Source: Streptomyces sp. ISL-87 (GTDB taxonomy: Bacteria > Actinomycetota > Actinomycetes > Streptomycetales > Streptomycetaceae). From it: 64,000 nt of DNA. A program made the translations under genes and the position numbers. Where the stretch lies: contig NZ_JAGGOY010000030.1 in assembly GCF_018614095.1 (NCBI RefSeq), positions 62,001 through 126,000 on the forward strand, given 5' to 3'. Of the stretch, positions 18,661-26,883 are shown one piece after another (the stretch's first letter is position 1; each line of letters begins with the position of its first letter). A model generated the notes under the pieces. It was given only the letters and a program-made list of their open reading frames with translations, was not told the origin of the DNA and searched no databases.

Positions 18661-19995
18661 CTAGCCGCCGATGTCCCGGCTGCGGAAGTCGTCCAGCGTC
18701 TCGCGCCGGACGAGCAGGCGGGCCATGCCCTCATGGACCGCTACGACCGGAGGGCGGCCCACCATGTTGTAGCCGGAGGCCATGGACAGCTGGTACGCGC
18801 CCGCCACCGGCACCGCGAGCAGGTCGCCGGGGCGGATGTCGCCGGGCAGCTCCACATCGGCCGCGAGGACGTCGCCCGCCTCGCAGTGCCGGCCCACGAC
18901 GGTGGCCGTACGCGGACCGGCGCTGGACTGCCGGCCGACGAGGCGGGGTGCGTAGCGCACCCCGTACAGGGCGGGGCGGGGGTTGTCGCTCATACCGCCG
19001 TCCACGGCGACGAACACCCGGTCGCCGGTGTGTTTCACCGCCAGCACCCGGTAGAGCGCCACACCGGCCGGCCCGACGATGGCCCGGCCGGGCTCCACGA
19101 CGAGCCGGGGCATGGTCAGTCCGGCCGCCGCGCAGCTCGCCGTGAGCTCGCTACGGAGCTTGCGGGCCAGGGCCGTGAGGTCGAGCGCCGGCTCGCCGGG
19201 GCGGTACGCGATGCCGTGGCCGCCGCCCATGTCGATCTCGGGCAGCGTGATGCCGTGGGCGTCGCGGACGCGGGCCATCAGGCCCACCACCCGGCGCAGG
19301 GCCGCGACGTACGGTTTGACCTCGGTGATCTGTGAGCCGATGTGGCAGTGCAGGCCCACCAGTTCGAGCTGCGGCTGACCGAGGATCCGGGCGATGGCGT
19401 GCTGTGCCGAGCCGTCGGTGAGGGACAGCCCGAACTTCTGGGCGTCCGTACCGGTACGGATCTTCTCGTGGCCGCCGGCCGAGATACCGGGGACCACCCG
19501 GACCAGCACCTTCTGGTGGCCGTCCGGGCCCACGGCGGCGGCCAGCCGCGCGATTTCGGACGGGCCGTCGATGACGATGCGGCCGACCCCGAGCCGCAGC
19601 GCCGCCTCGATGTCGCGCGGGGACTTCGCGTTGCCGTGCAGGACGATGCGTTCCGGCGGGAACCCCGAGGTGACGGCGAGTTCGAGTTCACCCGCCGAGC
19701 ACACGTCGAGGCCGAGCTCCTCCTCGTCGACCCAGCGGATCACGGCCCGGGACAGGAACGCCTTGGCGGCGTACAGCACTTCGGCGTCCGGGAAGGCGCC
19801 CCGGTACGTCCGGCAGCGGGCCCGCACCTCGCCCTCGTCCAGCAGATACACCGGGGTGCCGAAGCGGTCGGCCGTCTCGGCCAGCGACACCCCGCCGACG
19901 GCGAGGCCGCCGTGGGGCAGACGACTGGTGGACGCCGGCCAGACGGACAGGTCGTCCGCGCTCGACACGACCTCGGGCACAGGGGTGATGGTCAT
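18661..19995 (-). CDS. Diaminopimelate decarboxylase-like PLP enzyme (LysA family)
   Basis: The 444-residue enzyme starts at an ATG after GGGGAGGGG. It is an alanine-racemase-fold (type III) decarboxylase: the PLP lysine is K78 in VLYAAKAFLS, the barrel motif HCHIGSQI lies near residue 228, the phosphate loop is EIDMGGGHGIAY, and the second-subunit cysteine motif RHCEAGD is present. Housekeeping LysA normally neighbours argS, hom or thrC; none is here, so this is probably a second copy acting in secondary metabolism or on a related ornithine/lysine-type substrate (inference). It lies 14 bases after a SAV_915 gene and upstream of an aminotransferase, suggesting a three-gene operon. Confidence 0.85.
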   Translation of the reverse strand: MTITPVPEVVSSADDLSVWPASTSRLPHGGLAVGGVSLAETADRFGTPVYLLDEGEVRARCRTYRGAFPDAEVLYAAKAFLSRAVIRWVDEEELGLDVCSAGELELAVTSGFPPERIVLHGNAKSPRDIEAALRLGVGRIVIDGPSEIARLAAAVGPDGHQKVLVRVVPGISAGGHEKIRTGTDAQKFGLSLTDGSAQHAIARILGQPQLELVGLHCHIGSQITEVKPYVAALRRVVGLMARVRDAHGITLPEIDMGGGHGIAYRPGEPALDLTALARKLRSELTASCAAAGLTMPRLVVEPGRAIVGPAGVALYRVLAVKHTGDRVFVAVDGGMSDNPRPALYGVRYAPRLVGRQSSAGPRTATVVGRHCEAGDVLAADVELPGDIRPGDLLAVPVAGAYQLSMASGYNMVGRPPVVAVHEGMARLLVRRETLDDFRSRDIGG

Positions 19996-20009
19996 GGAAC
20001 CCCTCCCCT

Positions 20010-20348
20010 TCAGACGGCCTGGACCGGAAGCCGGCCCGGCTCGGCCGGCACCCGGACGACGGCCGCGGCCGACAGCGTCGGGTCTACGGTGACCAGCCCC
20101 GCGCCGAGCGGCTCGCACAGGGCCCGCAGCGCGGACTCGGAGAGCCTGATGTACGCCTGGCCCTCTCCGAGCGTGGCCGCGAGCCGGTCCGCGCTGGTGA
20201 AACCGACGGCCGTACGCGTACCCAGCGGAGTACGGAACAGCCGGATCACCGCCTCCGTCCCCCTTCCCGGCCGGACGGGCACGTACAGAGGCCCGGCCGG
20301 GACCTGTTCTTCAGGATCCGGATCGTCGGTGTACTGGAACAGACACAT
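20010..20348 (-). CDS. SAV_915-family small protein
   Basis: The 112-residue protein starts at an ATG directly after GGGAGGGCCCC. It matches the small Streptomyces family SAV_915 (start MCLFQY, then AGPLYVPVRPG, FRTPLGTRTAVGFTS and the acidic motif LSESALRALCEPLG), which resembles one SseB-like domain. There are no membrane segments and no assigned function. It is the first gene of the presumed operon with the decarboxylase 14 bases downstream. Confidence 0.72.
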   Translation of the reverse strand: MCLFQYTDDPDPEEQVPAGPLYVPVRPGRGTEAVIRLFRTPLGTRTAVGFTSADRLAATLGEGQAYIRLSESALRALCEPLGAGLVTVDPTLSAAAVVRVPAEPGRLPVQAV

Positions 20349-20553
20349 GGGGCCCTCCCTGAGGAACCGCGAACGACTGGTGACGCCCCGAGTGCCGAGT
20401 GCATGGAGGCGGTCCGGGGCGGCGTACCACCGAAGCTATCCCCGCTTCCGCGCCGTCCGCGCCGGCCCTTTACGGCACTTTGATGGTGACCGGGCGATTC
20501 CATACACGTCGCTGACGCAGAACGCGTGTAACAAGGCCGAGCCACACCTCCGG
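20349..20553. promoter_or_regulatory. Intergenic region before the SAV_915/decarboxylase operon
   Basis: About 200 bases separate the end of the leftward hydrolase gene from the leftward SAV_915 start and should hold that operon's promoter. No coding frame is convincing. A CTTTACGGCACTTTGATGG segment near 20467-20485 is less GC-rich than its surroundings, but no reliable -35/-10 pair could be set. Confidence 0.35.
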
Positions 20554-21681
20554 TCAGCGACGACGGGTCAGGGCGTCGACCTCGCGCCTGAGGAACGTCT
20601 CACGGCACAAGTCGAAGTGATCGACGCGCCGCAGGTCGAAGACCTGCCGGATGCCCCGCTGCCGGGCCAGCCCCACCACCTCGTTGAAGTGCCGCTCGAA
20701 GTGGGTGGAGAAGAGCACTCTCAACGTGCCGGACACCGCCTGCAGTTGTTCGAAGCGCCGGAAGAACAAGTCGTACTGGCCTTCGGGTTCCCAGTACCCC
20801 CACAGGTCGCAGGCGTAGCGCTGGACCAGGTGGAGGTCCTTCTCGGTGATCTTGTGCAGGTACTCGCAGATGTTCTGGAACTCGATCGGGGACTGCGGGA
20901 TATTGACGATGCGCTTGAGCTCGGCGAGCGGTTCCTCCGGGTTCAGTTGTGCCACGCTGCCGGTGATGATCATGGTCGAGTGGTTGATGTTGGGGTCGAG
21001 CAGGAGCGCGGAGGACACCCGCGGCTTGCGGTCCGGATGGTCGGCCCACAGCTCGGCGAGCTGGAAGAGCATGTCGGCTCCGACCGAGAACCCCACGAGA
21101 GTGAGTTTCTTGTTCGGGTACTGCCGGCACAGGTTGTTGATGGCACCGTTGATCAGGTCGGTATGGGTGGCGAGCCCGATGGCGCGGTAGCGGCCGTCCC
21201 GGGCCTCGTCGGCGTTGTGGCCGAACGCGGTGATGGCCACGGTGTGCTGGGGGGCCACGTTCATGAAGGACCGGAAGTCGCCGGCGTCGAGACCGAGGCC
21301 GTGGAGCAGGACGACCAGGTGCGAAGAGGACGTGCGGCGTTCGATGTAGCGCAGTTCGCGGCCGATGACGGCGTGGTCGGACGGGAGATCGCCGTCGAAG
21401 TCGTCGGCGTGGATGTCGAAGGAGCTCGCCACGATCTCCCGGTGGAGTTCCCGGCGGCGCTCCAGCCTTCCCCGGGCCCACCACGCGGCGGAGAACACCG
21501 CTGCGGCGGCCAGGACGACGAGCGTGCCGCCGGCCACCACATGGGACCACGTCCAGCCGATCATGTCGCGGGCCTCGTCGCTGTAGATGCCGATGAGGAG
21601 GCTGCCCAGACCGCCGGCGCCGGCGATCACGGCCCGGCGCCGGGAGACGAGGGCCGCGAGCTCCTCGGTGTCGAAGGGCAT
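20554..21681 (-). CDS. Membrane-anchored alpha/beta hydrolase (paralogue A)
   Basis: The 375-residue protein has two N-terminal membrane helices (about 17-33 and 48-69), a charged linker, then an alpha/beta hydrolase domain. The oxyanion motif is LVVLLHGLGLDAGDF (residues 122-136), the nucleophile elbow GFSVGAD puts Ser199, the motif LLLDPNINHSTM puts Asp229, and VDHFDL near the C-terminus puts His355, giving a full catalytic triad. Its start overlaps the stop of the methyltransferase-like gene (TGATG), implying translational coupling. The plus-strand protein at 23046 is clearly homologous along the whole catalytic domain but lacks the anchor. The substrate is unknown; lipid or ester hydrolysis at the membrane is inferred. 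Confidence 0.82.
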   Translation of the reverse strand: MPFDTEELAALVSRRRAVIAGAGGLGSLLIGIYSDEARDMIGWTWSHVVAGGTLVVLAAAAVFSAAWWARGRLERRRELHREIVASSFDIHADDFDGDLPSDHAVIGRELRYIERRTSSSHLVVLLHGLGLDAGDFRSFMNVAPQHTVAITAFGHNADEARDGRYRAIGLATHTDLINGAINNLCRQYPNKKLTLVGFSVGADMLFQLAELWADHPDRKPRVSSALLLDPNINHSTMIITGSVAQLNPEEPLAELKRIVNIPQSPIEFQNICEYLHKITEKDLHLVQRYACDLWGYWEPEGQYDLFFRRFEQLQAVSGTLRVLFSTHFERHFNEVVGLARQRGIRQVFDLRRVDHFDLCRETFLRREVDALTRRR

Positions 21682-22733
21682 CACGAACTCCGGTCCACGC
21701 CGGTCAGTTCGGCGAATCCGGGGCCGGTCGTCACCCGTCCGACGAAGTGGGCGTCGGACACGTCGGCGACGTGGAGCGGGCTCCGCCCGCCGGTCAGATA
21801 GCCGCGGACCTGTGCTCCCATGCGGCGCAGTTCGTGGCCGGGCTCCATGCTGAGGAACAGTCCGGGCCGGCCCAGGCTGCTCGTGATGGCTGCGATGACT
21901 TTCTCCCTGGTCGGCTCGTCGTACTGGTACAGCACGAAGTTGCAAGTGACCACGTTGATCCGGTGGGTGCGGAGGAAATCGGTGAGGGCGGGCAGGTCGA
22001 GGATGTCGAGTGCCGAGATGCCGATACCGCCGGCGGCGGATTCCGTCTGCTCCAGGGACCAGACCACTTCCGAGAAGCGCTCGGTGTAGTACGCCGAGGG
22101 ACCGTGGCAGGAGCGCACCCAGTCCAGGGTCGGCAGCGGTGGGGCGTCGACGCCGTAGCGTGCCGTCAGCGGGATGGGCCGGAAGCGCGGCGCCTGCGGG
22201 TCCCACTCCAGGCCGGGAGCGAAGCGTTCGAACACGGCGCGGTTGTTCAGCTGCCGGGGCAGCAGTCCGATGCCGGTCCCCATGTCGAGCAGGCGTACCT
22301 CGTTGATGCGGTGGTGCTCGGCGTAAGCGCCCAGGACGAGCTGGGGCACCAGAAAACGGCGGGCACCGGTATAGGAGTTGGACTGTTCGGTGACGACGGA
22401 GGTGATCTCGTCGTGGTGCCGGCGCAAGGCCTCCGCCAGCAGGTTCGCGCGCTCCGCGGCCGGCAGTTCGGGCTCGAAGACCGCGGCGGCCCGGGGATTG
22501 TTCACGGCCACGACGCGCAGGGCGATGCCCAGTAACGTGATCAGGTGAGAATCGCTCATCAGTGGTCGGGAGCGCCATACGGCGGCCAGCAGTTGATCCA
22601 CGGAAGGGTCGGGACCGGCCTCGGCCAGCAGTGCCATTGACTCGTGGACCACGGACCAGCCGTGGTTGCCCTGTTGGTGCAGTTGCATGTCGGTCAGCGT
22701 GCGCAGAAGCAGGTCTTTGCGGTCGGACATCAT
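21681..22733 (-). CDS. DUF2332-like protein with methyltransferase-type fold
   Basis: The 350-residue protein starts at tandem ATGs, the first seven bases after GAGAGGGG. An N-terminal helical half leads to VTEQSNSYTGARRFLVPQLV, then a SAM-type glycine loop RLLDMGTGIGLLPRQL, the segment YGVDAPPLPTLDWV, an acidic ISALDILDLPAL, and VVTCNFVLYQYDEPTREKV followed by FLSMEPG. This order resembles DUF2332 (TQTNE, EVGASAGLNL, R.GLDL.PL, VVFHSAVLAYL), a family with a methyltransferase fold and unknown activity. Similarity is by pattern only. It is coupled to hydrolase A and divergent from hydrolase B, suggesting one pathway of modification and hydrolysis. Confidence 0.6.
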   Translation of the reverse strand: MMSDRKDLLLRTLTDMQLHQQGNHGWSVVHESMALLAEAGPDPSVDQLLAAVWRSRPLMSDSHLITLLGIALRVVAVNNPRAAAVFEPELPAAERANLLAEALRRHHDEITSVVTEQSNSYTGARRFLVPQLVLGAYAEHHRINEVRLLDMGTGIGLLPRQLNNRAVFERFAPGLEWDPQAPRFRPIPLTARYGVDAPPLPTLDWVRSCHGPSAYYTERFSEVVWSLEQTESAAGGIGISALDILDLPALTDFLRTHRINVVTCNFVLYQYDEPTREKVIAAITSSLGRPGLFLSMEPGHELRRMGAQVRGYLTGGRSPLHVADVSDAHFVGRVTTGPGFAELTGVDRSS

Positions 22734-23045
22734 CGGTGTGCCCCTCTCGTTCGACTGATTCGACCTGTTCGTCAGCTCTGGTGGAACGGAAGGCCGGGCG
22801 ACGGTCACCGAGGTGGGACAGTCCGCTGGTAGGACCGGAATCGACGATATTTTTCTCCGCCAATACGGCAGCCGGGCGACTATCATCTGATGAGGCCTGA
22901 GGATTCGCAATGGTGTCCAGTGCGCCGCCGAGTCCCTTCCCCGCGCTGGATCCTAGTGAGCATATGCATTCCGGCACATGTCACGCAGTGTTGGTCTAGA
23001 GTCACTGGCGCACCTGCCGCACACATCTGCCAGAGGAAGGTCTCG
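22734..23045. promoter_or_regulatory. Divergent promoter region between hydrolase/DUF2332 genes
   Basis: This 312-base divergent spacer is less GC-rich than the genes, notably ATATTTTTCTCCGCC near 22848-22862 and GTGAGCATATGCATTCC near 22956-22972. It must serve leftward and rightward starts; the rightward gene has AGAGGAAGG just before its ATG. No inverted repeat long enough to name as an operator was found. Nothing in it looks coding. Confidence 0.45.
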
Positions 23046-23891
23046 ATGGCCTCTACGTTGGTATCCGGTCATGTGATCGATGAGCGAACATCGACCGGCC
23101 TGAGGTATCTCGAACGCAAGGCCAACTCGGACACTCTGACGGTCTTCTTCCACGGCCTCGGACTCGACGCCACGGACTACCTCGGCTATCTCCGCAGGCA
23201 CGACAGCCACAGCATCGCGCTGAACCTGCGCGGCTATGAGCCGGACGGGGCGGACGGGCTCCCGCCGGTCAGGCTCGCCGCGCACATCCGGATGGCCGCC
23301 GCCTTCGTCGAGGAGGTGAGCCGGGAGAACGCGGACAAGAAGGTCCTCCTGGTCGGGTTCTCGCTCGGCGCCGACCTCATCCTGCAACTCGCCGAGCACT
23401 GGCAGAGCCGGGGGCTGGCAGCGCCTCCGATCCACGCGGCAGTGCTCCTCGACCCCAACGTCAACCAATCGACGATGACCATCTCGCGGCTCTTCGCGGA
23501 AGCCGATCCCCATGATCCGGTACCGGCCTTCAAGCGGCTGGTCAATCTCGCCCCGGACAAGGACGGATTCCGATCACTCTGCCACTACCTGGCGAAAGTC
23601 GCACCCAAGGATTTCGGACAGCTATCGCAATTGTCCCGGGACATGATCACCTATTGGGGCCCGACGGGATATGACCAGTTCGGAACTCGCCTGCACAATG
23701 TGACCCAAGTGGCCGATCATGTAAGACTCGTCCTGTCCGCCGCATATCGGGAGCACCTTCCGGCCATGGACGCGGCGGTACGGCGGTGTGGCGACGGTGA
23801 CAGGATTTCCGTCGAACTCACCCAGCTCGATCACTTCGATTTGATCGGTGAGGAGACACTCGCGCGCGAATTGGCGCCGTTCACCGGATGA
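23046..23891 (+). CDS. Soluble alpha/beta hydrolase (paralogue B)
   Basis: The 281-residue cytosolic protein starts at an ATG after AGAGGAAGG. It aligns by eye with paralogue A: YLERK..SDTLTVFFHGLGLDATDY, nucleophile elbow GFSLGAD (Ser106), VLLDPNVNQSTMTIS (Asp136), MITYWGPTGYDQF against the WGYWEPEGQYDLF of A, and a final LTQLDHFDL (His263). All triad residues are kept, while the two N-terminal membrane helices of A are absent. The motif LLDPN[IV]N.STM is shared by both and may mark this subfamily. It is divergent from the DUF2332-like/hydrolase A operon. Confidence 0.82.
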   Translation: MASTLVSGHVIDERTSTGLRYLERKANSDTLTVFFHGLGLDATDYLGYLRRHDSHSIALNLRGYEPDGADGLPPVRLAAHIRMAAAFVEEVSRENADKKVLLVGFSLGADLILQLAEHWQSRGLAAPPIHAAVLLDPNVNQSTMTISRLFAEADPHDPVPAFKRLVNLAPDKDGFRSLCHYLAKVAPKDFGQLSQLSRDMITYWGPTGYDQFGTRLHNVTQVADHVRLVLSAAYREHLPAMDAAVRRCGDGDRISVELTQLDHFDLIGEETLARELAPFTG

Positions 23892-23897
23892 GGTGCG

Positions 23898-24695
23898 TCA
23901 GTTCGCGCCCCAGCCGCCGTCCAGGGGGATGGACGTTCCGGTGATGTAGCCGGTGTGGGGCCCGCACAGCCACAGGGCCGCCGCCGCGACCTCCTCGGGC
24001 TCGATCAGCCGTTTGATGGCGGACCGGGTCAGGAGCACGTCGGAGAGGACATCGCCGGGGCTGATGCCGTGCGCGGCGGCCTGGTCCGTGATCTGGTCCT
24101 CGACCAAGGGCGTACGCACATAGCCGGGGCTGATGCAGTTGCTGGTCACGCCGTACGGGGCGCTCTCGATCGCGGTGACCTTGCTCAGCCCCTCCAGGCC
24201 GTGCTTGGCCGCGACGTAGGCGGACTTGTAGGCGCTGGCCCGCAGCCCGTGAACGCTGGAGATGTTGACGACGCGGCCCCACCCGCCGGCGTACATGTGC
24301 GGCAGCGTGCGGCGCAGCAGCAGGAACGGCGCGGTGACCATCACCTGCTGGATCAGGGCGAAGCGCTCGGGCGGGAACTCCGTGATGGGGCAGACGTGCT
24401 GGAGGCCGGCGCTGTTGACCAGGATGTCCACGGCGGCGGGCAGCGCCGCGACGGCCGCCGGGTCGGACAGGTCCGCGGTGTGTGCCTGCCCGCCCACGGC
24501 GTCGGCCACGGACTCGGCCGACTCCCCGTCCCTGTCCACCACGTGCACGGTGGCTCCGGCCGCGGCCAGGGCCACCGCGCAGGCCCGGCCGATGCCGCTG
24601 CCTCCGCCGGTGACCAGCGCGACGCGCCCCCGCAGATCCACACCGTCGGGGCCGGCCGGAGAGTTCGGGCGCAAGGCAGGGGATTCGCTCGTCAT
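23898..24695 (-). CDS. SDR dehydrogenase, probable 3-hydroxybutyrate dehydrogenase
   Basis: The 265-residue short-chain dehydrogenase has the cofactor motif TGGGSGIG (residues ~30-37), the NSAG motif, the active-site serine in VVNISSVHGL, and the Tyr/Lys pair in SAYVAAKHG. The segments AGLQHVCPITEFPPERF and LLTRSAIKRLIEPEEVA are characteristic of D-3-hydroxybutyrate dehydrogenases, which interconvert 3-hydroxybutyrate and acetoacetate with NAD. The start at MTSESPA lacks a good ribosome site. Its stop lies seven bases from the stop of convergent hydrolase B. No other ketone-body or PHB gene adjoins it. Confidence 0.8.
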   Translation of the reverse strand: MTSESPALRPNSPAGPDGVDLRGRVALVTGGGSGIGRACAVALAAAGATVHVVDRDGESAESVADAVGGQAHTADLSDPAAVAALPAAVDILVNSAGLQHVCPITEFPPERFALIQQVMVTAPFLLLRRTLPHMYAGGWGRVVNISSVHGLRASAYKSAYVAAKHGLEGLSKVTAIESAPYGVTSNCISPGYVRTPLVEDQITDQAAAHGISPGDVLSDVLLTRSAIKRLIEPEEVAAAALWLCGPHTGYITGTSIPLDGGWGAN

Positions 24696-24797
24696 GGCGA
24701 AACAGTAGGCACCCCCGAGGACATCGCCCATGGCGCGCGACGCCACACTCACGGAGCCCGCCATGGCGCACCCGCACACACCCTCCGGCCGGGCCTG

Positions 24798-25032
24798 TCA
24801 CCTCTGGGCCGCGGCAAGCCCCAGCCGTGCCGTACAGGCGACGATCAGTACGTTGGCCTGCGGGTAGGCGGTGCACAAGTCGTGCGCCCGGTTGACGGCC
24901 GCGCGCGGCGTTCAGGATCGCCTCCTCACTGGCGGCGCAGTGAACGGAGCCGTCCTTGGCCAGAGTCGGCGGCTCGTAGGGTCGGTCGGGATCGGCGAGC
25001 CAGTTACCGAGAGTGGCGATGTGATAGAGCAT
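24798..25032 (-). pseudogene. Frameshifted, truncated DUF952 gene
   Basis: The leftward frame starts MLYHIATLGNWL and continues PTLAKDGSVHCAASEEAI, the N-terminal half of DUF952. After NAA it enters a GCGCGCGGC run and loses the family pattern. Shifting by one base restores AVNRAHDLCTAYPQANVLIV, which resembles the next DUF952 strand, then stops at 24798 after about 75 residues where the family has ~110. The gene is therefore frameshifted and short. It lies 24 bases after the ABC exporter operon in the same direction. Confidence 0.6.
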
Positions 25033-25056
25033 GCGGCAGTTATAGCGGCCTGGCGA

Positions 25057-26883
25057 TCAAGCTCCCGCCGCCCCGGCCGCCTCCGCCCCGGGGTTGTCGG
25101 CGCCGCCGTCGCCGTGCCACGAGCGCCACAGGGCGGCGTAGGTCCCGCCCGCGGCGACGAGTTCCTCGTGGCTGCCGAGTTCCGTCAGCCGTCCCCCGTC
25201 CATCACCGCCACCCGGTCGGCGTCGTGGGCGGTGTGCAGACGGTGCGCGATGGCGATGACCGTGCGCCCTTTCAGGACGGCGGCGAGCGCGCGCTCCGTA
25301 CGCCGGGCCGTCCGCGGATCGAGCAGGGCCGTGGCCTCGTCCAGGATGAGCGTGTGGGGGTCCGCCAGCACCACGCGCGCCAGGCTGAGCTGCTGCGCCT
25401 GCGATCCGTCCAGCTGATGCCCCCGCGCACCCAATTCGGCGTCCAGCCCCCGCGGCAGCCGCTCCGCCCAGTCGGCGCCGACGGCCGTCAGCGCCCGCGT
25501 GAGCTCGGCATCGGTCGCGTCGGGTGCGGCGAGCAGCAGGTTGTCCCGTAGCGTGCCGAAGAAGACATGGTGCTCCTGGGTGACCAGGACGACCTGGCGG
25601 CGCAGGGTCTGCGGCGGCAGATCGGAGACGGGGACGCCGCCCACCGACACCGTGCCGGCACTCGGAGTGTCGATTCCCGCGAGCAGTCTGCTCAAGGTGG
25701 ACTTGCCCGCACCGGACCGGCCCACCACGGCGAGGCGTTCACCCGGTCGTACGGTGAGATCGACACCGCGGACCACATCGCTCTTCCCGTCGTACGAGTA
25801 GTGGACGCCGCTCAGCTCGATCCGATCGCCGCCCGGCCGGGCGCTCGGCCCGGCGGCGGGCGCGGCGCCGGCCCCGCTGTCGAGTGCCACGCCCAGCCCT
25901 TCGACGCGGGCGAAGGAAGCGCCGCTGCTCTGCAGCTGCTCCACCCACTGCAAGATCATGTCCAGCGGCTCCGCCAGCTGCCGCAGGTACAGGACCGCGG
26001 CGACCACCGCGCCGAGCGTGACCATGCCGCGTTCCAGCAGCAGAGCGCCGACCAGCAGAGCGCCGACCACGGGAAGGACATGGGAGGTGTCGACGGAGGG
26101 GAAGAGCACACTGCGCAGCGAGAGGGTGCGCATGCGGGTGCGATGGCTGTGCTCGATCCTCTTCAGCGACGCGGCGATGTGACGCTCCTCAAGCCCGAAC
26201 GCCTCGATCGTGCGCGCACCGGAAGCGGTCACGGACAGCTGCTCGGCCAGAGCCGAGTTGCCCGCCCCCTCCGCCAGATACGCGGCATGCGCCCGGCGCA
26301 GGTACCAGCGCGTCGCGAACCAGATGCCGACGAGTCCGGCGAGGCCGCACACACCGAGCAGCGGATCGAGGAGGAACACGGCGGCAAGGATCAGCGGTGC
26401 CTGGATCCCGGCGATGAACAGATCGGGTCCCGCGTCCCGCACAGCGGTTCCCACCGCACCGACATCGCTGGTCCCGCGCACCGTCAGGTCGCCCGTGCCC
26501 GCCCGCTCGACCACCGACACCGGCAGGGCGAGGGCACGGTCGACGAACCGCTCGCGCACCCGGGCCAGGGTCCGCTCGCCGAAGCGGTACCCGACCAGCC
26601 GGGCCCAGCGGGCCAGCAGGAGCTGCGCCACCGCGGATATGAGGACACCGACCGCCAGCCGGTCGACGGTGCTCACCGTCGCCCCGGCCTGGACCTCGTT
26701 GACGATTCGACCGAGCAGCCAGGGCCCCGCGAGTCCGGCGGCCACGGCCAGCGTGTTCAGGGCGAGCATCGCCGCGAAGGCGTAGCGGTCCTGCCGTATG
26801 AGGCCGCAGGCCGCGCTCACGAGCCGCGCTCGCGCCGCGACGGGCAACGCATGTCCGTCGGCGCTCCGGCTACGGCCGCTCAT
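25057..26883 (-). CDS. ABC exporter half-transporter with intact ATP site
   Basis: The 608-residue protein fuses a six-helix exporter domain (residues ~15-320) to an ATPase. Walker A GRSGAGKST and Walker B TLILDEATALLD are canonical, with switch His in IAIAHRL, but the signature motif is LDGSQAQQ instead of LSGGQ. It overlaps the partner gene by four bases (ATGA). In the heterodimer its Walker motifs pair with the partner's intact LSGGQ to form the working site, while its own altered signature faces the partner's broken Walker motifs. Family members export peptides, lipids or drugs; the substrate here is unknown. Confidence 0.9.
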   Translation of the reverse strand: MSGRSRSADGHALPVAARARLVSAACGLIRQDRYAFAAMLALNTLAVAAGLAGPWLLGRIVNEVQAGATVSTVDRLAVGVLISAVAQLLLARWARLVGYRFGERTLARVRERFVDRALALPVSVVERAGTGDLTVRGTSDVGAVGTAVRDAGPDLFIAGIQAPLILAAVFLLDPLLGVCGLAGLVGIWFATRWYLRRAHAAYLAEGAGNSALAEQLSVTASGARTIEAFGLEERHIAASLKRIEHSHRTRMRTLSLRSVLFPSVDTSHVLPVVGALLVGALLLERGMVTLGAVVAAVLYLRQLAEPLDMILQWVEQLQSSGASFARVEGLGVALDSGAGAAPAAGPSARPGGDRIELSGVHYSYDGKSDVVRGVDLTVRPGERLAVVGRSGAGKSTLSRLLAGIDTPSAGTVSVGGVPVSDLPPQTLRRQVVLVTQEHHVFFGTLRDNLLLAAPDATDAELTRALTAVGADWAERLPRGLDAELGARGHQLDGSQAQQLSLARVVLADPHTLILDEATALLDPRTARRTERALAAVLKGRTVIAIAHRLHTAHDADRVAVMDGGRLTELGSHEELVAAGGTYAALWRSWHGDGGADNPGAEAAGAAGA

